In this document: positions 21,457 to 33,400 of the stretch, in pieces
Numbering within the stretch: position 1 is the stretch's first letter
How the letters are laid out: each line of letters starts with the position of its first letter
Assembly: GCA_964036045.1 (NCBI GenBank)
Contig: OZ038383.1
Coordinates: 41,934,354-41,998,353, forward strand
Direction of reading: 5' to 3'
Source: Eutreptiella sp. 'Long Island Sound 2002'
Taxonomy: Eukaryota; Euglenozoa; Euglenophyceae; Eutreptiales; Eutreptiaceae
DNA: 64,000 nt
The notes under the pieces: model-generated
Seen by the model: the letters and a program-made list of their open reading frames with translations, nothing else
Told to the model about the DNA's origin: nothing
The model's database searches: none
Made by a program: the position numbers and the translations under genes

Positions 21457-21601
21457 TCAGGGATGCATTCAAGTGGGACCATGGGTTGCTTGTGTAACCA
21501 CTCCTGCATATGGCTTGCGCACAAAATGTGCCCTTCAGCTTTTATAATCATTCCTCTCATAATTGTGTCTATTCTTTCCCGATCTGAGGTCCCAAAGAAG
21601 G
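21457..21601 (-). other. Upstream remnant of the hAT gene
   Basis: AT-richer sequence between the hAT frame and the LINE B 3' end. I see no clear continuation of the transposase. Confidence 0.35.
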
Positions 21602-21630
21602 TAAGTAAGTAAGGGCGGCCGCGTCCGCAG
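21602..21630 (-). repeat. LINE B 3' tail
   Basis: GTAAGTAAGTAAG followed by GGCGGCCGC, the reverse complement of the LINE A terminus. Confidence 0.85.
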
Positions 21631-22640
21631 CCTCATCTGACAGCCCCTTGTTTGTTTTACATGGTGGCCGCTCTCGGGAAAAGGAGAGCTCTCCACCATC
21701 AGTTCCCCTGGCGACCCCTGTCTCGCCTCACGGCCGAGAACTTCAACCAGGTTCCCTTGGGGCATGACCGGTGGTAGGTTTCCTTCAGTCGCTGCCCTCA
21801 CGGTCTCAGCTCCTTCCGGTCACCCGTCGAAGGATCTTCCGGCCTTCCCCCCCTAGCATAGCCTTTGGGCGCCTGCAGGCGGGTTTCCTGTGGATAGCCG
21901 TCGCCGACAGCGCAGCTTTGCTCTCAACCACATTCCACCACTCCCCATCCCTCACGGGCTGGAGTACCCACTTGGCTCCCGGATGCAGTTGGTGTTTGTT
22001 CATCCCCCGGCTGGAGGCTAGGGGGCAACCCTTTCCACGTCCACCCAGGTCCTGCTCACGCGTGAACCTACATGTACTCAGGCCATTGACCCGGGGGCCT
22101 CAGGGTCAACCTTCACCAATGTGGACACCTCACGGCCGTCCCAGAGTTCAGGGCATTTTCCTGACTTCTCCTTGCCAGGCTGCCGATGGTTGGCCCATGG
22201 TTCACCACTCCATGGCGACTGGCTTTCCCATCCCACGGGGCTGTTGCTCGGCGCTATCTATCACCCATCGTTCCCTGGTTCGCAACCCCGCGATGTCCTG
22301 TTCCCCTTTGCCACATCCGGTCACCCAACACGGCCCATTCCCCGCGCCCTTTGTTTTCCCATACTCCTGGGGCTGTTGTGCGGCCCTTGCCACACTCTCT
22401 TCCTGGCCCCGTCCCCTTTTCCCATGCCTCATCCCGTGTTTATACCCCACCGGGCCGCCAGCAACCCAGTGGCGCGGGCCCACACAATCCTCATCCATCC
22501 GGGGACCGTTTCGTGCGCCTTGCACGGGTCGCTCCTATCCCGCCCCTTTGTGTTTGGTTGGTTTGATTCGTACAGGACCTGTTGGGACGCCTTTCTCCTG
22601 GTCCCGCCCCCGTTTCCCATCCCGTTACCCGTGCCTTCGC
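21631..22640 (-). other. LINE B 3' UTR with TATA-bearing repeat
   Basis: Reverse-complement match to LINE A about 16000-17200. A unit with GGTGGGGTATAAA (minus strand, at about 22438-22450) is preserved. No gene. Confidence 0.6.
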
Positions 22641-23405
22641 TGTCCTTTGCATGACCCTTTATTGTGGACTCAGTCAGTTTGCTGCTGCATCTTAGTGATG
22701 TCATTTGAATCTCGAGGTTTCACTTCTGCACAGAGGCTTCAAGTGACGCCAGGGACCTATTATGTGTGCTGCAGCAGCTGTACAGATACATGCGCTTGCT
22801 TTATTTTTTGCTGGTTGCTCACTTTTCGCCATTTGTAATTTTTGGCCATTTGCTGGTCAGCCTGGGGACAGTTGCCTTTGTGAGGCTGGAATTCCTGGGG
22901 CCTTGATCTGGAACGCAATGGTTTTCAAAAATATCTGAATTATTATTTTTTCAAAGGAAACACAACGGTTTTCAAAAACGTCCGAAACATTATTTTGTCA
23001 AACAAAACATTGTGAGTCTACTTCTTTTTAAAAAACCACCAGGAAGGGGCACAATAGAAGCAAGTAAACCATTAGAAGCAAACCGAAACAACATGAACAA
23101 GGGAAAAAATTAAAAAACGATGTTCGTTTATTCTTCATAGTTCGTTCGTTCATTCGTTAGTTTTCCAAAGAAACATTAACAAGCAACGTGTGATAATCCC
23201 AACCCTGTCTTGAACATCATAAACAAATATAGAACAAAAGGTATCCAGAAAACGTAAGCAAAGGCAAAAAACTGTTTTCCCAAACCATTGCAGGTTGTAA
23301 ACTAAAACACTACTTTGTCAGAATAATTTGAGATACAATACATTACATTACAGTACTGTATCGGAACGATACAATACATTACACGTACTGTATTGTACCA
23401 ACCCT
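22641..23405. mobile_element. AT-rich insertion inside LINE B, unclassified
   Basis: About 760 bp of AT-rich DNA in the middle of the GC-rich 3' region. LINE repeat sequence resumes at 23406 with CCTATACCCCACCGGGCC. Near its right end it has two direct repeats starting GATACAATACATTAC (23332 and 23367), the first followed by the palindrome TACAGTACTGTA. No coding sequence is seen. It may be a small non-autonomous element; the ends are not resolved. Confidence 0.4.
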
Positions 23406-23996
23406 GGCCTATACCCCACCGGGCCGCCTGCACCTTCTGTATTTTCTCGACCCTGCCGCTTGCTACCCTGTGTCACTTCCCTGCGGCTCCTTTTCTTGTC
23501 CCGTGCACCGATTGCTCCTACCCGTTCTTCCGCTGCCTATTTGCTCTGTGCTGTGTGCCCTCCGGCGGTGCATTGTGGTTTTTTTTTATACTCCGTGGGC
23601 CCGCTCCCCCCCCCTTTCCTTCTGTGCGTCCTGTCTGGTGGATTCCTGTCCCTGCTGTGTTTTTTTTTACCCTCCTCCCTGCATGCGCGCGCGTCTTCAC
23701 TGCCCTTGTCATCTGGTCACGTCTCCCCCCGGTGTTCGTCTCTGGTCCTCTCGCGCACGCGGGGCGTGCCCCTTGGCGGTCCCCGGCGAAGCCAGGTGAA
23801 CGCCCCTCCGTTGCGTCACTCTCCTCTGTTCCCTCTCTCCTCTCCCCTCCCCGCCCTTCCCCCGTCGCCTGTCTCTCGCCCGCCCTCTTACTGCTGCTCT
23901 CCTGCTCCGTGTGCTCTCCCCTGCTCTTCCCCACGCCGGGCCTGTATCTCGCGCGCCCTCACGCGCCTCCCCGCCTACGCCCTGTCCCCCGTCCTG
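23406..23996 (-). other. LINE B 3' region without supported gene
   Basis: Pyrimidine-rich on the plus strand, mirroring LINE A 15560-15980. Includes T runs near 23580 and 23660 that correspond to A runs in the sense strand. Confidence 0.4.
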
Positions 23997-24130
23997 TAAG
24001 CCGACTTGGGTGGCCTCTGCAGGTACCCTTTCGGGGAGACTCCCCCGTCGTCCGCCTTCGCAGGCCTCCCCTCCAGCAGTTCCCTGATGGTGGGGCGGGG
24101 GAGCCGGTACGGCTCAATGCGGGTCATAGG
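23997..24130 (-). CDS. LINE B ORF5 homologue
   Basis: Encodes TRIEPYRLPRPTIREL, then EGRPA, DDGGV, RPPKSAYR and DRA, followed by a stop. It matches LINE A ORF5 with several synonymous changes. An upstream frame is open to 24274, but only this core is shared. Confidence 0.45.
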
Positions 24131-24274
24131 CTTGGCGTCACTCTGAGCGCGATGTGGTGCCCCTATGTGCCGCTGTTGGCCCCCTGCGTCCCCCTCTCCC
24201 CGCGCAGCCCTGCCCCTCGGGTTCGCCAGCTTTTTCGCCTGTTTGCCTCTCTTGTTGCGCTCGTCGCTGCTCAC

Positions 24275-26078
24275 GCGCGCCCTCTGTGTGTCCCCTGCTC
24301 ACCTCTGCGCTACCCCTGCCCTGCCGCCCTGTGCCCTTTCTCCCTGCCACATCTTCTCTCTCTTCTACTCACCACCTCACCGCGTCCGGACCTGCCATCA
24401 CTCGGAGGGGCGTCGCTTGCGTCCTTCTGACTGAACATTACTGTCCGCTATCATTGCCATTGCTGTACATCCACCCGAGTATTCCACTCGTGGATTTCAC
24501 CTATGTCCTACCCCGATGTCCCTACCCTTTCCCTTGGAGTCGGGTCGTACCCTCTCCCTGACGATTCTGAAGATTTACCGTCCCCAAACTATTTGCCACC
24601 TCCGTAATCCCTGACGCAAGCTTCAATCGGCACGCAATAGGAATATGGCGAAGGAGAGTATTAATATGCCGACTGGAATGAGGAATGGAATGAGGAATGG
24701 AATGAAGATGGGACGACAACTGGTACGACGAGATCTGGTGGACGAAACAAGCAATCCCTCACGCGGCAGGAAAGAAACAACTGCCCATGGGGCCCACAAA
24801 AGCCAAAGAGCGATCCTTGCAGGCCCAGTGCATAGAGCAAAGCAGCCCAGCTCCATATCACCGTTTGCTGTACTCCACCAGCCACTGTCAGTCTGGACAC
24901 CACGCAGAGCATCCCAGCAAGCCCAGCGCATCAAGCAAAGCAGCCCGGTTCCAAATCACCGCTCGCCGTACTCCGACAGTACCAACGGTCTCCGCATCAA
25001 GTCAGCCCTCTCGCTCTGGCCCCCCAATGTGGGTGAGCTTCCTGCAGCATGCCGAGGCCCACGGAACTTCCTGTGTGGCTCATCCCTGGCCAGTACCGGC
25101 CGCGCCCTCAGAGCGCTGGCCATTCCTGCACCCTACGGCACCTCCACTGCACCCTCTTTGGTCTTCGTGTAGCGGGCATGCCGCCTCCCAGGGAGGTCTG
25201 CCCTGCTTTGGCGCCATTATACTGTCGTTCGACCCCGCTGATGTGCACGCCGGCTCATACTGCCGCGCGCCGTGTAGGGTGCCCGGATCCCGGTGCCATC
25301 GTGTCGTAACACCTGCTGGGCGCTGACCCCGACCTCCATACGACGGGTGTGGTTCCTCCACGTCTGGTAGTGGGATTCCTGTGTAACACTGCATCCTTCT
25401 ACCTTTGCTCCTCCCGGCTGCTGACAGACCCCTGCCGTGCGGCTGCCCTCCATGGGGGCGGCACAGCTCGAGCTGTGTCGGCCGCCCTGGTGCTCCCTCA
25501 GGCGCTGTAACCTCCACCTTTCCCTCTTGCGTCTCTGTACACCTCTGCCGTTCCGGTCCCCGGCGCAGATTCCGTCTTCTTCACTGCCATTCCACTCGTC
25601 TGGTGCCTCACACTGGCTGGCACCTCCGGCGCCTTGCTGACCGTCCGCTATGTCTGCGTCTGTCGGCGCTCCCGTATCCCACCGTCCCAGCCTCTGCTGC
25701 CCCGGATCCTCATTCTTCCTCGGGGGGTCTGTGTCCCTGAACCTCTTCCCCTCGTCCCCTGCTGCCTCGCTGGCCATCCTTCTCTGCTGGCAGTGTCCTC
25801 GCCACCTCTTGACCCTCCGACTCCCCTCGCTCCTCCGCTGCTCGAAGCTTCCCCTTTGCCTGTCCACGACCATCTCCTCCCCCTGCCGACCTCTTGAGCC
25901 CTGCCCGCCTGTAGCCTGTAGCCCACGCCATTCCGCCCTCCCTGTACCTTCCGTGCGCCTGGCTCCGCATCCTGTCGCCCACGTGATGACAAGGATGTGC
26001 ACCTCGGTCCTTTCCCTGCCCCGCCCTACGCCTCGCCTTCGTACCACCCCTCCCTCTACAACAGGTCCCTCAGCATCC
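24275..26078 (-). other. LINE B intercistronic region with local repeats
   Basis: No frame that I can support across both LINE copies. It contains a GGAATGA-type microsatellite near 24676-24712 and two copies, about 98 bp apart, of a segment with CAAAGCAGCCC (near 24837 and 24935). A 276-codon minus-strand frame (25217-26047) is open but low-complexity and not matched in LINE A. Confidence 0.35.
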
Positions 26079-27113
26079 TCAACCTGGGCTTTTTCCCCGT
26101 TCCCGGGGACAGTCCAGACTCACCCCCGGGAGCGCCACTCCCAGCATCCTCCTCCACCTGCCCTCCTCCATCTCAGGCCCCTTTTCCCGTGGCCTCCCCG
26201 CCCTGCAGACCAGGCTGCTGAAGGGGCGGGTCCCTCGCCTCTCCCGCCCCCCTCTCGTCCTCCCTGCCCACTTCACGTAGCGGACCAGCTCCACCACGTC
26301 CCCCGCCCTCCACCCCCGGACTGTCCCGGGCTCCCTCCGCACCGGCTGCGGCGCATACTGCCGCGGCGGTGGCAACTCCGAGCCCCAGTCTGTCGGCGTC
26401 GGCTCCGGGCTGGGACTGGCTGGCCGCGGCGCCCCCGCTGCTTCCCCTGCTCTCCGCTCCTCCACCGGGCGTCGCTTTCCCCTCTCTTGCCCAGTCTCTC
26501 GTCCCTCCCCTCTGGCCCTCTTCCTGGACGGCGACCGTCCCTCCACGTCGGTGGGGGGGGTGCCCCCTTCCGGATCTGGGATGACCTGCCGTGCCCCTTG
26601 GGCCACCGCCGCCTCCTCCTGCCGCACCCTGCACTCCCGTGCCGCCACCTCTCTGTCCCTTTCCGCCAGCTGCGCTGCCTCACCTCTGATCTGCCTCCAT
26701 ACCCTCTGCTGCATATCCCTCTCCTGCTCCGACGGGATAGCCGGCTGCCTAAATGGCTGCAGTGGGGTACAACTCTCCGACCCCCCTCTCTCCTGTGCCT
26801 GCCCCCTGGGCCGCTCGCCTTCCCGCTCTGCCCTCTCCACCCTCTCCAGCTTTCTCCGAAGATCCGCCCACGGTCTCTGCAGCTCCTCGACCGCCTTCGC
26901 CTCTCCTCCCCGTGGCATGCCTTGCCCCTTCGTCCATCCCTCCGCCACCCTGGCCGCTCCTCCCATGATCCGTGCTTCCCTCTCCCCCAGCCTCCTTTCT
27001 TCCTCCCCTATCCTCTCCCATGCCCTCTTGTGCTCCTCTCCCTTCCCTCCCTGTGCTCCCCACGCCGCCCGGCTGGCCTGCGGGTGCTGCCGCACGGACG
27101 CTGGCGATGGCAC
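26079..27113 (-). CDS. LINE B ORF4, coiled-coil protein (uninterrupted copy)
   Basis: About 344 codons collinear with LINE A ORF4: charged helices (EEHKRAWERIGEEERRLGE; AVEELQRPWADLRRKLE), FRQPAIPSEQ, AQLAERDREVAARECRVRQ, a proline-rich SPSPEPTPTDWG linker, and the conserved GDVVELVRYVKWAGRTRGG block. The frame is intact through the point where LINE A is shifted, but ends slightly early at RERGKSPG. The ORF start lies close to the 27158 insertion, so the original N-terminus may be displaced. Domain family unknown. Confidence 0.55.
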   Translation of the reverse strand: MPSPASVRQHPQASRAAWGAQGGKGEEHKRAWERIGEEERRLGEREARIMGGAARVAEGWTKGQGMPRGGEAKAVEELQRPWADLRRKLERVERAEREGERPRGQAQERGGSESCTPLQPFRQPAIPSEQERDMQQRVWRQIRGEAAQLAERDREVAARECRVRQEEAAVAQGARQVIPDPEGGTPPTDVEGRSPSRKRARGEGRETGQERGKRRPVEERRAGEAAGAPRPASPSPEPTPTDWGSELPPPRQYAPQPVRREPGTVRGWRAGDVVELVRYVKWAGRTRGGRERRGTRPFSSLVCRAGRPREKGPEMEEGRWRRMLGVALPGVSLDCPRERGKSPG

Positions 27114-27144
27114 ACCCGGGTACGCCAGTGGGGGTTGCTACACC

Positions 27145-27158
27145 ATCCCTACCGCAGG
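27145..27158 (+). repeat. 14-bp direct repeat, left copy (target-site duplication)
   Basis: ATCCCTACCGCAGG, repeated exactly at 35594-35607 on the other side of the minisatellite-bearing insertion. LINE A has a single uninterrupted version of this region near 12690-12730. Confidence 0.75.
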
Positions 27159-27466
27159 TTCAGGTTCCGGTTCAGGACGACCTGCCCGAGGCTCCAGCAC
27201 AGCCGGAGGGGGACCCAGAAAACGAGGGGCTCCGAACCGCCACAAGGCGGCTTACTCGGTCCCGCCTGGAAAGGTCGAAGCGGGCGGCCACTGGCGGCAC
27301 CCCATGCCACCGGGGGCCGACACTTGCCGAGTTTCGGGGGGGGGGGTCCGCATGTGGTGTGGGCTGGGGCGCGAGGGCTAGGGGGGCTCAACTGCGCAGG
27401 GGCGTCAGTGTGCCGCTGGCGTCGGCCTGGACGGTGTCGGTGAGGGTGCTGCCGGCAAGGCATAAC

Positions 27467-30400
27467 AGGGCGCAGACTGGGGCTGCGCAGGAGCGCAGAC
27501 TGGGGCTGCGCAGGGGCGCAGACTGGGGCTGCGCATGGGCGCAGACTGGGGCTGCGCAGGGGCGCAGACTGGGGCTGCGCAGGGGCGCAGACTGGGGATG
27601 CGCAGGGGCGCAGACTGGGGCTGCGCAGGAGCGCAGACTGGGGCTGCGCCGGGGCGCAGACTGGGGCCGCGCAGGGGCGCAGACTGGGGCTGCGCAGGGG
27701 CGCAGACTGGGGCTGCGCACGGGCGCAGACTGGGGCTGCGCAGGGGCGCAGACTGGGGCTGCGCAGGGGCGCAGACTGGGGCTGCGCATGGGCGCAGACT
27801 GGGGCTGCGCAGGAGCGCAGACTGGGGCTGCGCAGGGGCGCAGACTGGGGCTGCGCAGGAGCGCATACTGGGGCCGTGCAGGGGCGCAGACTGGGGCTGC
27901 GCATGGGCGCAGACTGGGGCTGCGCAGGGGCGCAGACTGGGGCTGCGCAGGTGCGCAGACTGGGGCTGCGCAGGGGCGCAGACTCGGGCTGCGCAGGAGC
28001 GCAGACCAGGGCTGCGCAGGGGCGCAGACCAGGGCTGCGCAGGGGCGCAGACTGGGGCTGCGCAGGGGCGCAGACTGGGGCTGCGCATGCGCGCAGACTG
28101 GGGCTGCGCAGGAGCGCAGACTGGGGCTGCACATGCGCGCAGACTGGGGCAGCGCAGGGGCGCAAACTGGGGCTGCGCGCGGGCGCGGACTGGGGCTGCG
28201 CAGGGGCGCAGACTGGGGCTGCGCAGGAGCGCAGACTGGGGCTGCGCAGGGGCGCAGACTGGGGCTGCGCATGGGCGCAGACTGGGGCTGCCCAGGGGCG
28301 CAGACTGGGGCTGCGCATGCGCGCAGACTGGGGCTGCGCAGGGGCGCAGACTGGGGCTGCGCAGGGGCGCAGACTGGGGCTGCGCATGGGCGCAGACTGG
28401 GGCTGCGCAGGAGCGCAGACTGGGGCTGCGCATGGGCGCAGACTGGGGCTGCGCAGGGGCGCAGACTGGGGCTGCGCATGCGCGCAGACTGGGGCTGCGC
28501 AGGGGCGCAGACTGGGGCTGCGCATGGGCGCTGACTGGGGCTGCGCAGGGGCGCAGACTGGGGCTGCGCAGGGGCGCAGACTGGGGCTGCGCAGGGGCAC
28601 AGACTGGGGCTGCGCAGGGGCGCAGACTGGGGCTGCGCAGGGGCGCAGACTGGGGCTGCGCATGGGCGCAGACTGGGGCCGCGCAGGGGCGCAGACTGGG
28701 GCTGCGCAGGGGGGCAGACTGGGGCTGCGCAGGGGCGCAGACTGGGGCTGCGCAGGGGCGCAGACTGGGGCTGCGCAGGGGCGCAGACTGGGGCTGCGCA
28801 GGGGCGCAGACTGGGGCTGCGCATGAGCGCAGACTGGGGCTGCGCAGGGGCGCAGACTGGGGCTGCGCATGGGCGCAGACTGGGGCTGCGCAGGGGCGCA
28901 GACTGGGGCTGCGCAGGGGCGCAGACTGGGGCTGTGCAGGAGCGCAGACTGGGGCTGCGCAGGGGCGCAGACTGGGGCTGCGCAGGGGCGCAGACTGGGG
29001 CTGCGCAGGGGCGCAGACTGGGGCTGCGCAGGAGCGCAGACTGGGGCTGCGCAGGGGCGCAGAGTGGGGCTGCGCAGGGGCGCAGAGTGGGGCTGCGCAT
29101 GGGCGCAGACTGGGGCTGCGCAGTAGCGCAGACTGGGGCTGCGCAGGGGCGCAGACTGGGGCTGCGCAGGGGCGCGGACTGGGGCCGTGCAGGGGCGCAG
29201 ACTGGGGCTGCGCATGGGCGCAGACTGGGGCTGCGCAGGGGCGCAGACTGGGGCTGCGCAGGTGCGCAGACTGGGGCTGCGCAGGGGCGCAGACTCGGGC
29301 TGCGCAGGAGCGCAGACCAGGGCTGCGCAGGGGCGCAGACCAGGGCTGCGCAGGGGCGCAGACTGGGGCTGCGCAGGGGCGCAGACTGGGGCTGCGCATG
29401 CGCGCAGACTGGGGCTCCGCAGGAGCGCAGACTGGAGCTGCACATGCGCGCAGACTGGGGCTGTGCAGGGGGGCAGACTGGGGCTGCGCAGGGGCGCAGA
29501 CTGGGGCTGCGCAGGGGCGCAGACTGGGGCTGCGCAGGGGCGCAGACTGGGGCTGCGCATGAGCGCAGACTGGGGCTGCGCAGGGGCGCAGACTGGGGCT
29601 GCGCATGGGCGCAGACTGGGGCTGCGCAGGGGCGCAGACTGGGGCTGCGCAGGGGCGCAGACTGGGGCTGTGCAGGAGCGCAGACTGGGGCTGCGCAGGG
29701 GCGCAGACTGGGGCTGCGCAGGGGCGCAGACTGGGGCTGCGCAGGGGCGCAGACTGGGGCTGCGCAGGAGCGCAGACTGGGGCTGCGCAGGGGCGCAGAG
29801 TGGGGCTGCGCAGGGGCGCAGAGTGGGGCTGCGCATGGGCGCAGACTGGGGCTGCGCAGGAGCGCAGACTGGGGCTGCGCAGGGGCGCAGACTGGGGCTG
29901 CGCAGGGGCGCGGACTGGGGCCGTGCAGGGGCGCAGACTGGGGCTGCGCATGGGCGCAGACTGGGGCTGCGCAGGGGCGCAGACTGGGGCTGCGCAGGTG
30001 CGCAGACTGGGGCTGCGCAGGGGCGCAGACTCGGGCTGCGCAGGAGCGCAGACCAGGGCTGCGCAGGGGCGCAGACCAGGGCTGCGCAGGGGCGCAGACT
30101 GGGGCTGCGCAGGGGCGCAGACTGGGGCTGCGCATGCGCGCAGACTGGGGCTGCGCAGGAGCGCAGACTGGGGCTGCACATGCGCGCAGACTGGGGCAGC
30201 GCAGGGGCGCAAACTGGGGCTGCGCGCGGGCGCGGACTGGGGCTGCGCAGGGGCGCAGACTGGGGCTGCGCAGGAGCGCAGACTGGGGCTGCGCAGGGGC
30301 GCAGACTGGGGCTGCGCATGGGCGCAGACTGGGGCTGCGCAGGGGCGCAGACTGGGGCTGCGCAGGGGCGCAGACTGGGGCTGCGCAGGGGCACAGACTG

Positions 30401-33400
30401 GGGCTGCGCAGGGGCGCAGACTGGGGCTGCGCAGGGGCGCAGACTGGGGCTGCGCATGGGCGCAGACTGGGGCCGCGCAGGGGCGCAGACTGGGGCTGTG
30501 CAGGGGGGCAGACTGGGGCTGCGCAGGGGCGCAGACTGGGGCTGCGCAGGGGCGCAGACTGGGGCTGCGCAGGGGCGCAGACTGGGGCTGCGCAGGGGCG
30601 CAGACTGGGGCTGCGCATGAGCGCAGACTGGGGCTGCGCAGGGGCGCAGACTGGGGCTGCGCATGGGCGCAGACTGGGGCTGCGCAGGGGCGCAGACTGG
30701 GGCTGCGCAGGGGCGCAGACTGGGGCTGTGCAGGAGCGCAGACTGGGGCTGCGCAGGGGCGCAGACTGGGGCTGCGCAGGGGCGCAGACTGGGGCTGCGC
30801 AGGGGCGCAGACTGGGGCTGCGCAGGAGCGCAGACTGGGGCTGCGCAGGGGCGCAGAGTGGGGCTGCGCAGGGGCGCAGAGTGGGGCTGCGCATGGGCGC
30901 AGACTGGGGCTGCGCAGTAGCGCAGACTGGGGCTGCGCAGGGGCGCAGACTGGGGCTGCGCAGGGGCGCGGACTGGGGCCGTGCAGGGGCGCAGACTGGG
31001 GCTGCGCATGGGCGCAGACTGGGGCTGCGCAGGGGCGCAGACTGGGGCTGCGCAGGTGCGCAGACTGGGGCTGCGCAGGGGCGCAGACTGGGGCTGCGCA
31101 GGAGCGCAGACCAGGGCTGCGCAGGGGCGCAGACCAGGGCTGCGCAGGGGCGCAGACTGGGGCTGCGCAGGGGCGCAGACTGGGGCTGCGCATGCGCGCA
31201 GACTGGGGCTCCGCAGGAGCGCAGACTGGGGCTGCACATGCGCGCAGACTGGGGCTGTGCAGGGGGGCAGACTGGGGCTGCGCAGGGGCGCAGACTGGGG
31301 CTGCGCAGGGGCGCAGACTGGGGCTGCGCAGGGGCGCAGACTGGGGCTGCGCATGAGCGCAGACTGGGGCTGCGCAGGGGCGCAGACTGGGGCTGCGCAT
31401 GGGCGCAGACTGGGGCTGCGCAGGGGCGCAGACTGGGGCTGCGCAGGGGCGCAGACTGGGGCTGTGCAGGAGCGCAGACTGGGGCTGCGCAGGGGCGCAG
31501 ACTGGGGCTGCGCAGGGGCGCAGACTGGGGCTGCGCAGGGGCGCAGACTGGGGCTGCGCAGGAGTGCAGACTGGGGCTGCGCAGGGGCGCAGAGTGGGGC
31601 TGCGCAGGGGCGCAGAGTGGGGCTGCGCATGGGCGCAGACTGGGGCTGCGCAGGAGCGCAGACTGGGGCTGCGCAGGGGCGCAGACTGGGGCTGCGCAGG
31701 GGCGCGGACTGGGGCCGTGCAGGGGCGCAGACTGGGGCTGCGCATGGGCGCAGACTGGGGCTGCGCAGGGGCGCAGACTGGGGCTGCGCAGGTGCGCAGA
31801 CTGGGGCTGCGCAGGGGCGCAGACTCGGGCTGCGCAGGAGCGCAGACCAGGGCTGCGCAGGGGCGCAGACCAGGGCTGCGCAGGGGCGCAGACTGGGGCT
31901 GCGCAGGGGCGCAGACTGGGGCTGCGCAGGAGCGCAGACTGGGGCTGCACATGCGCGCAGACTGGGGCAGCGCAGGGGCGCAAACTGGGGCTGCGCGGGG
32001 GCGCGGACTGGGGCTGCGCAGGAACGCAGACTGGGGCTGCGCAGGGGCGCAGACTGGGGCTGCGCAGGGGCGCAGACTGGGGCTGCGCAGGGGCGCAGAC
32101 TGGGGCTGCGCATGCGCGCAGACTGGGGCTGCGCAGGGGCGCAGACTGGGGCTGCGCAGGGGCGCAGACTGGGGCTGCGCATGGGCGCAGACTGGGGCTG
32201 CGCAGGAGCGCAGACTGGGGCTGCGCATGGGCGCAGACTGGGGCTGCGCAGGGGCGCAGACTGGGGCTGCGCATGCGCGCAGACTGGGGCTGCGCAGTGG
32301 CGCAGACTGGGGCTGCGCATGGGCGCAGACTGGGGCTGCGCAGGGGCGCAGACTGGGGCTGCGCAGGGGCACAGACTGGGGCTGCGCAGGGGCGCAGACT
32401 GGGGCTGCGCAGGGGCGCAGACTGGGGCTGCGCATGGGCGCAGACTGGGGCCGCGCAGGGGCGCAGACTGGGGCTGTGCAGGGGGGCAGACTGGGGCTGC
32501 GCAGGGGCGCAGACTGGGGCTGCGCAGGGGCGCAAACTGGGGCTGCGCAGGGGCGCAGACTGGGGCTGCGCAGGGGCGCAGACTGGGGCTGCGCATGAGC
32601 GCAGACTGGGGCTGCGCAGGGGCGCAGACTGGGGCTGCGCATGGGCGCAGACTGGGGCTGCGCAGGGGCGCAGACTGGGGCTGCGCAGGGGCGCAGACTG
32701 GGGCTGTGCAGGAGCGCAGACCCGGGCTGCGCAGGGGCGCAGACTGGGGCTGTGCAGGAGCACAGACTGGGGCTGCGCAGGGGCGCAGACTGGGGCTGCG
32801 CAGGGGCGCAGACTGGGGCTGCGCAGGGGCGCAGACTGGGGCTGCGCAGGAGCGCAGACTGGGGCTGCGCATGGGCGCAGACTGGAGCTGCGCAGGGGCG
32901 CAGACTGGGGCTGCACATGCGCGCAGACTGGGGCTGCGCATGCGCGCAGACTGGGGCTGCGCAGGGGCGCAGACTGGGGCTGCGCATGGGCGCTGACTGG
33001 GGATGCGCAAGGGCGCTGACTGGGGCTGCGCAGAGGCGCAGACTGGGGCTGCGCAGGGGCGCAGACTCGGGCTGCGCAGGGGCGCAGACTGGGGCTGCGC
33101 AGGGGCGCAGACTGGGGCTGCGCAGGGGCGCAGACTGGGGCTGCGCAGGGGCGCAGACTGGGGCTGCGCAGGGGCACAGACTGGGGCTGTGCAGGGGCGC
33201 AGACTGGGGCTGCGCAGGGGCGCAGACTGGGGCTGCGCAGGGGCGCAGACTGGGGCTGCGCAGGGGCGCAGACTGGGGCTGCGCACGAGCGCAGACTGGG
33301 GCTGCGCAGGGGCGCAGACTGGGGCTGCGCATGGGCGCAGACTGGGGCTGCGCAGGGGCGCAGACTGGGGCTGCGCAGGGGCGCAGACTGGGGCTGCGCA

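Noticed and set aside
20377-21601. hAT transposase as the source of transposon T's termini
   Set aside because: The hAT fragment lies outside the T inverted repeats, and about 185-bp termini ending CTAG are not typical of hAT elements, so a link is not supported.
25650-28534. Plus-strand frames of 597 and 520 codons across LINE B and the array
   Set aside because: They are antisense to LINE B ORF4 and run into the stopless satellite.
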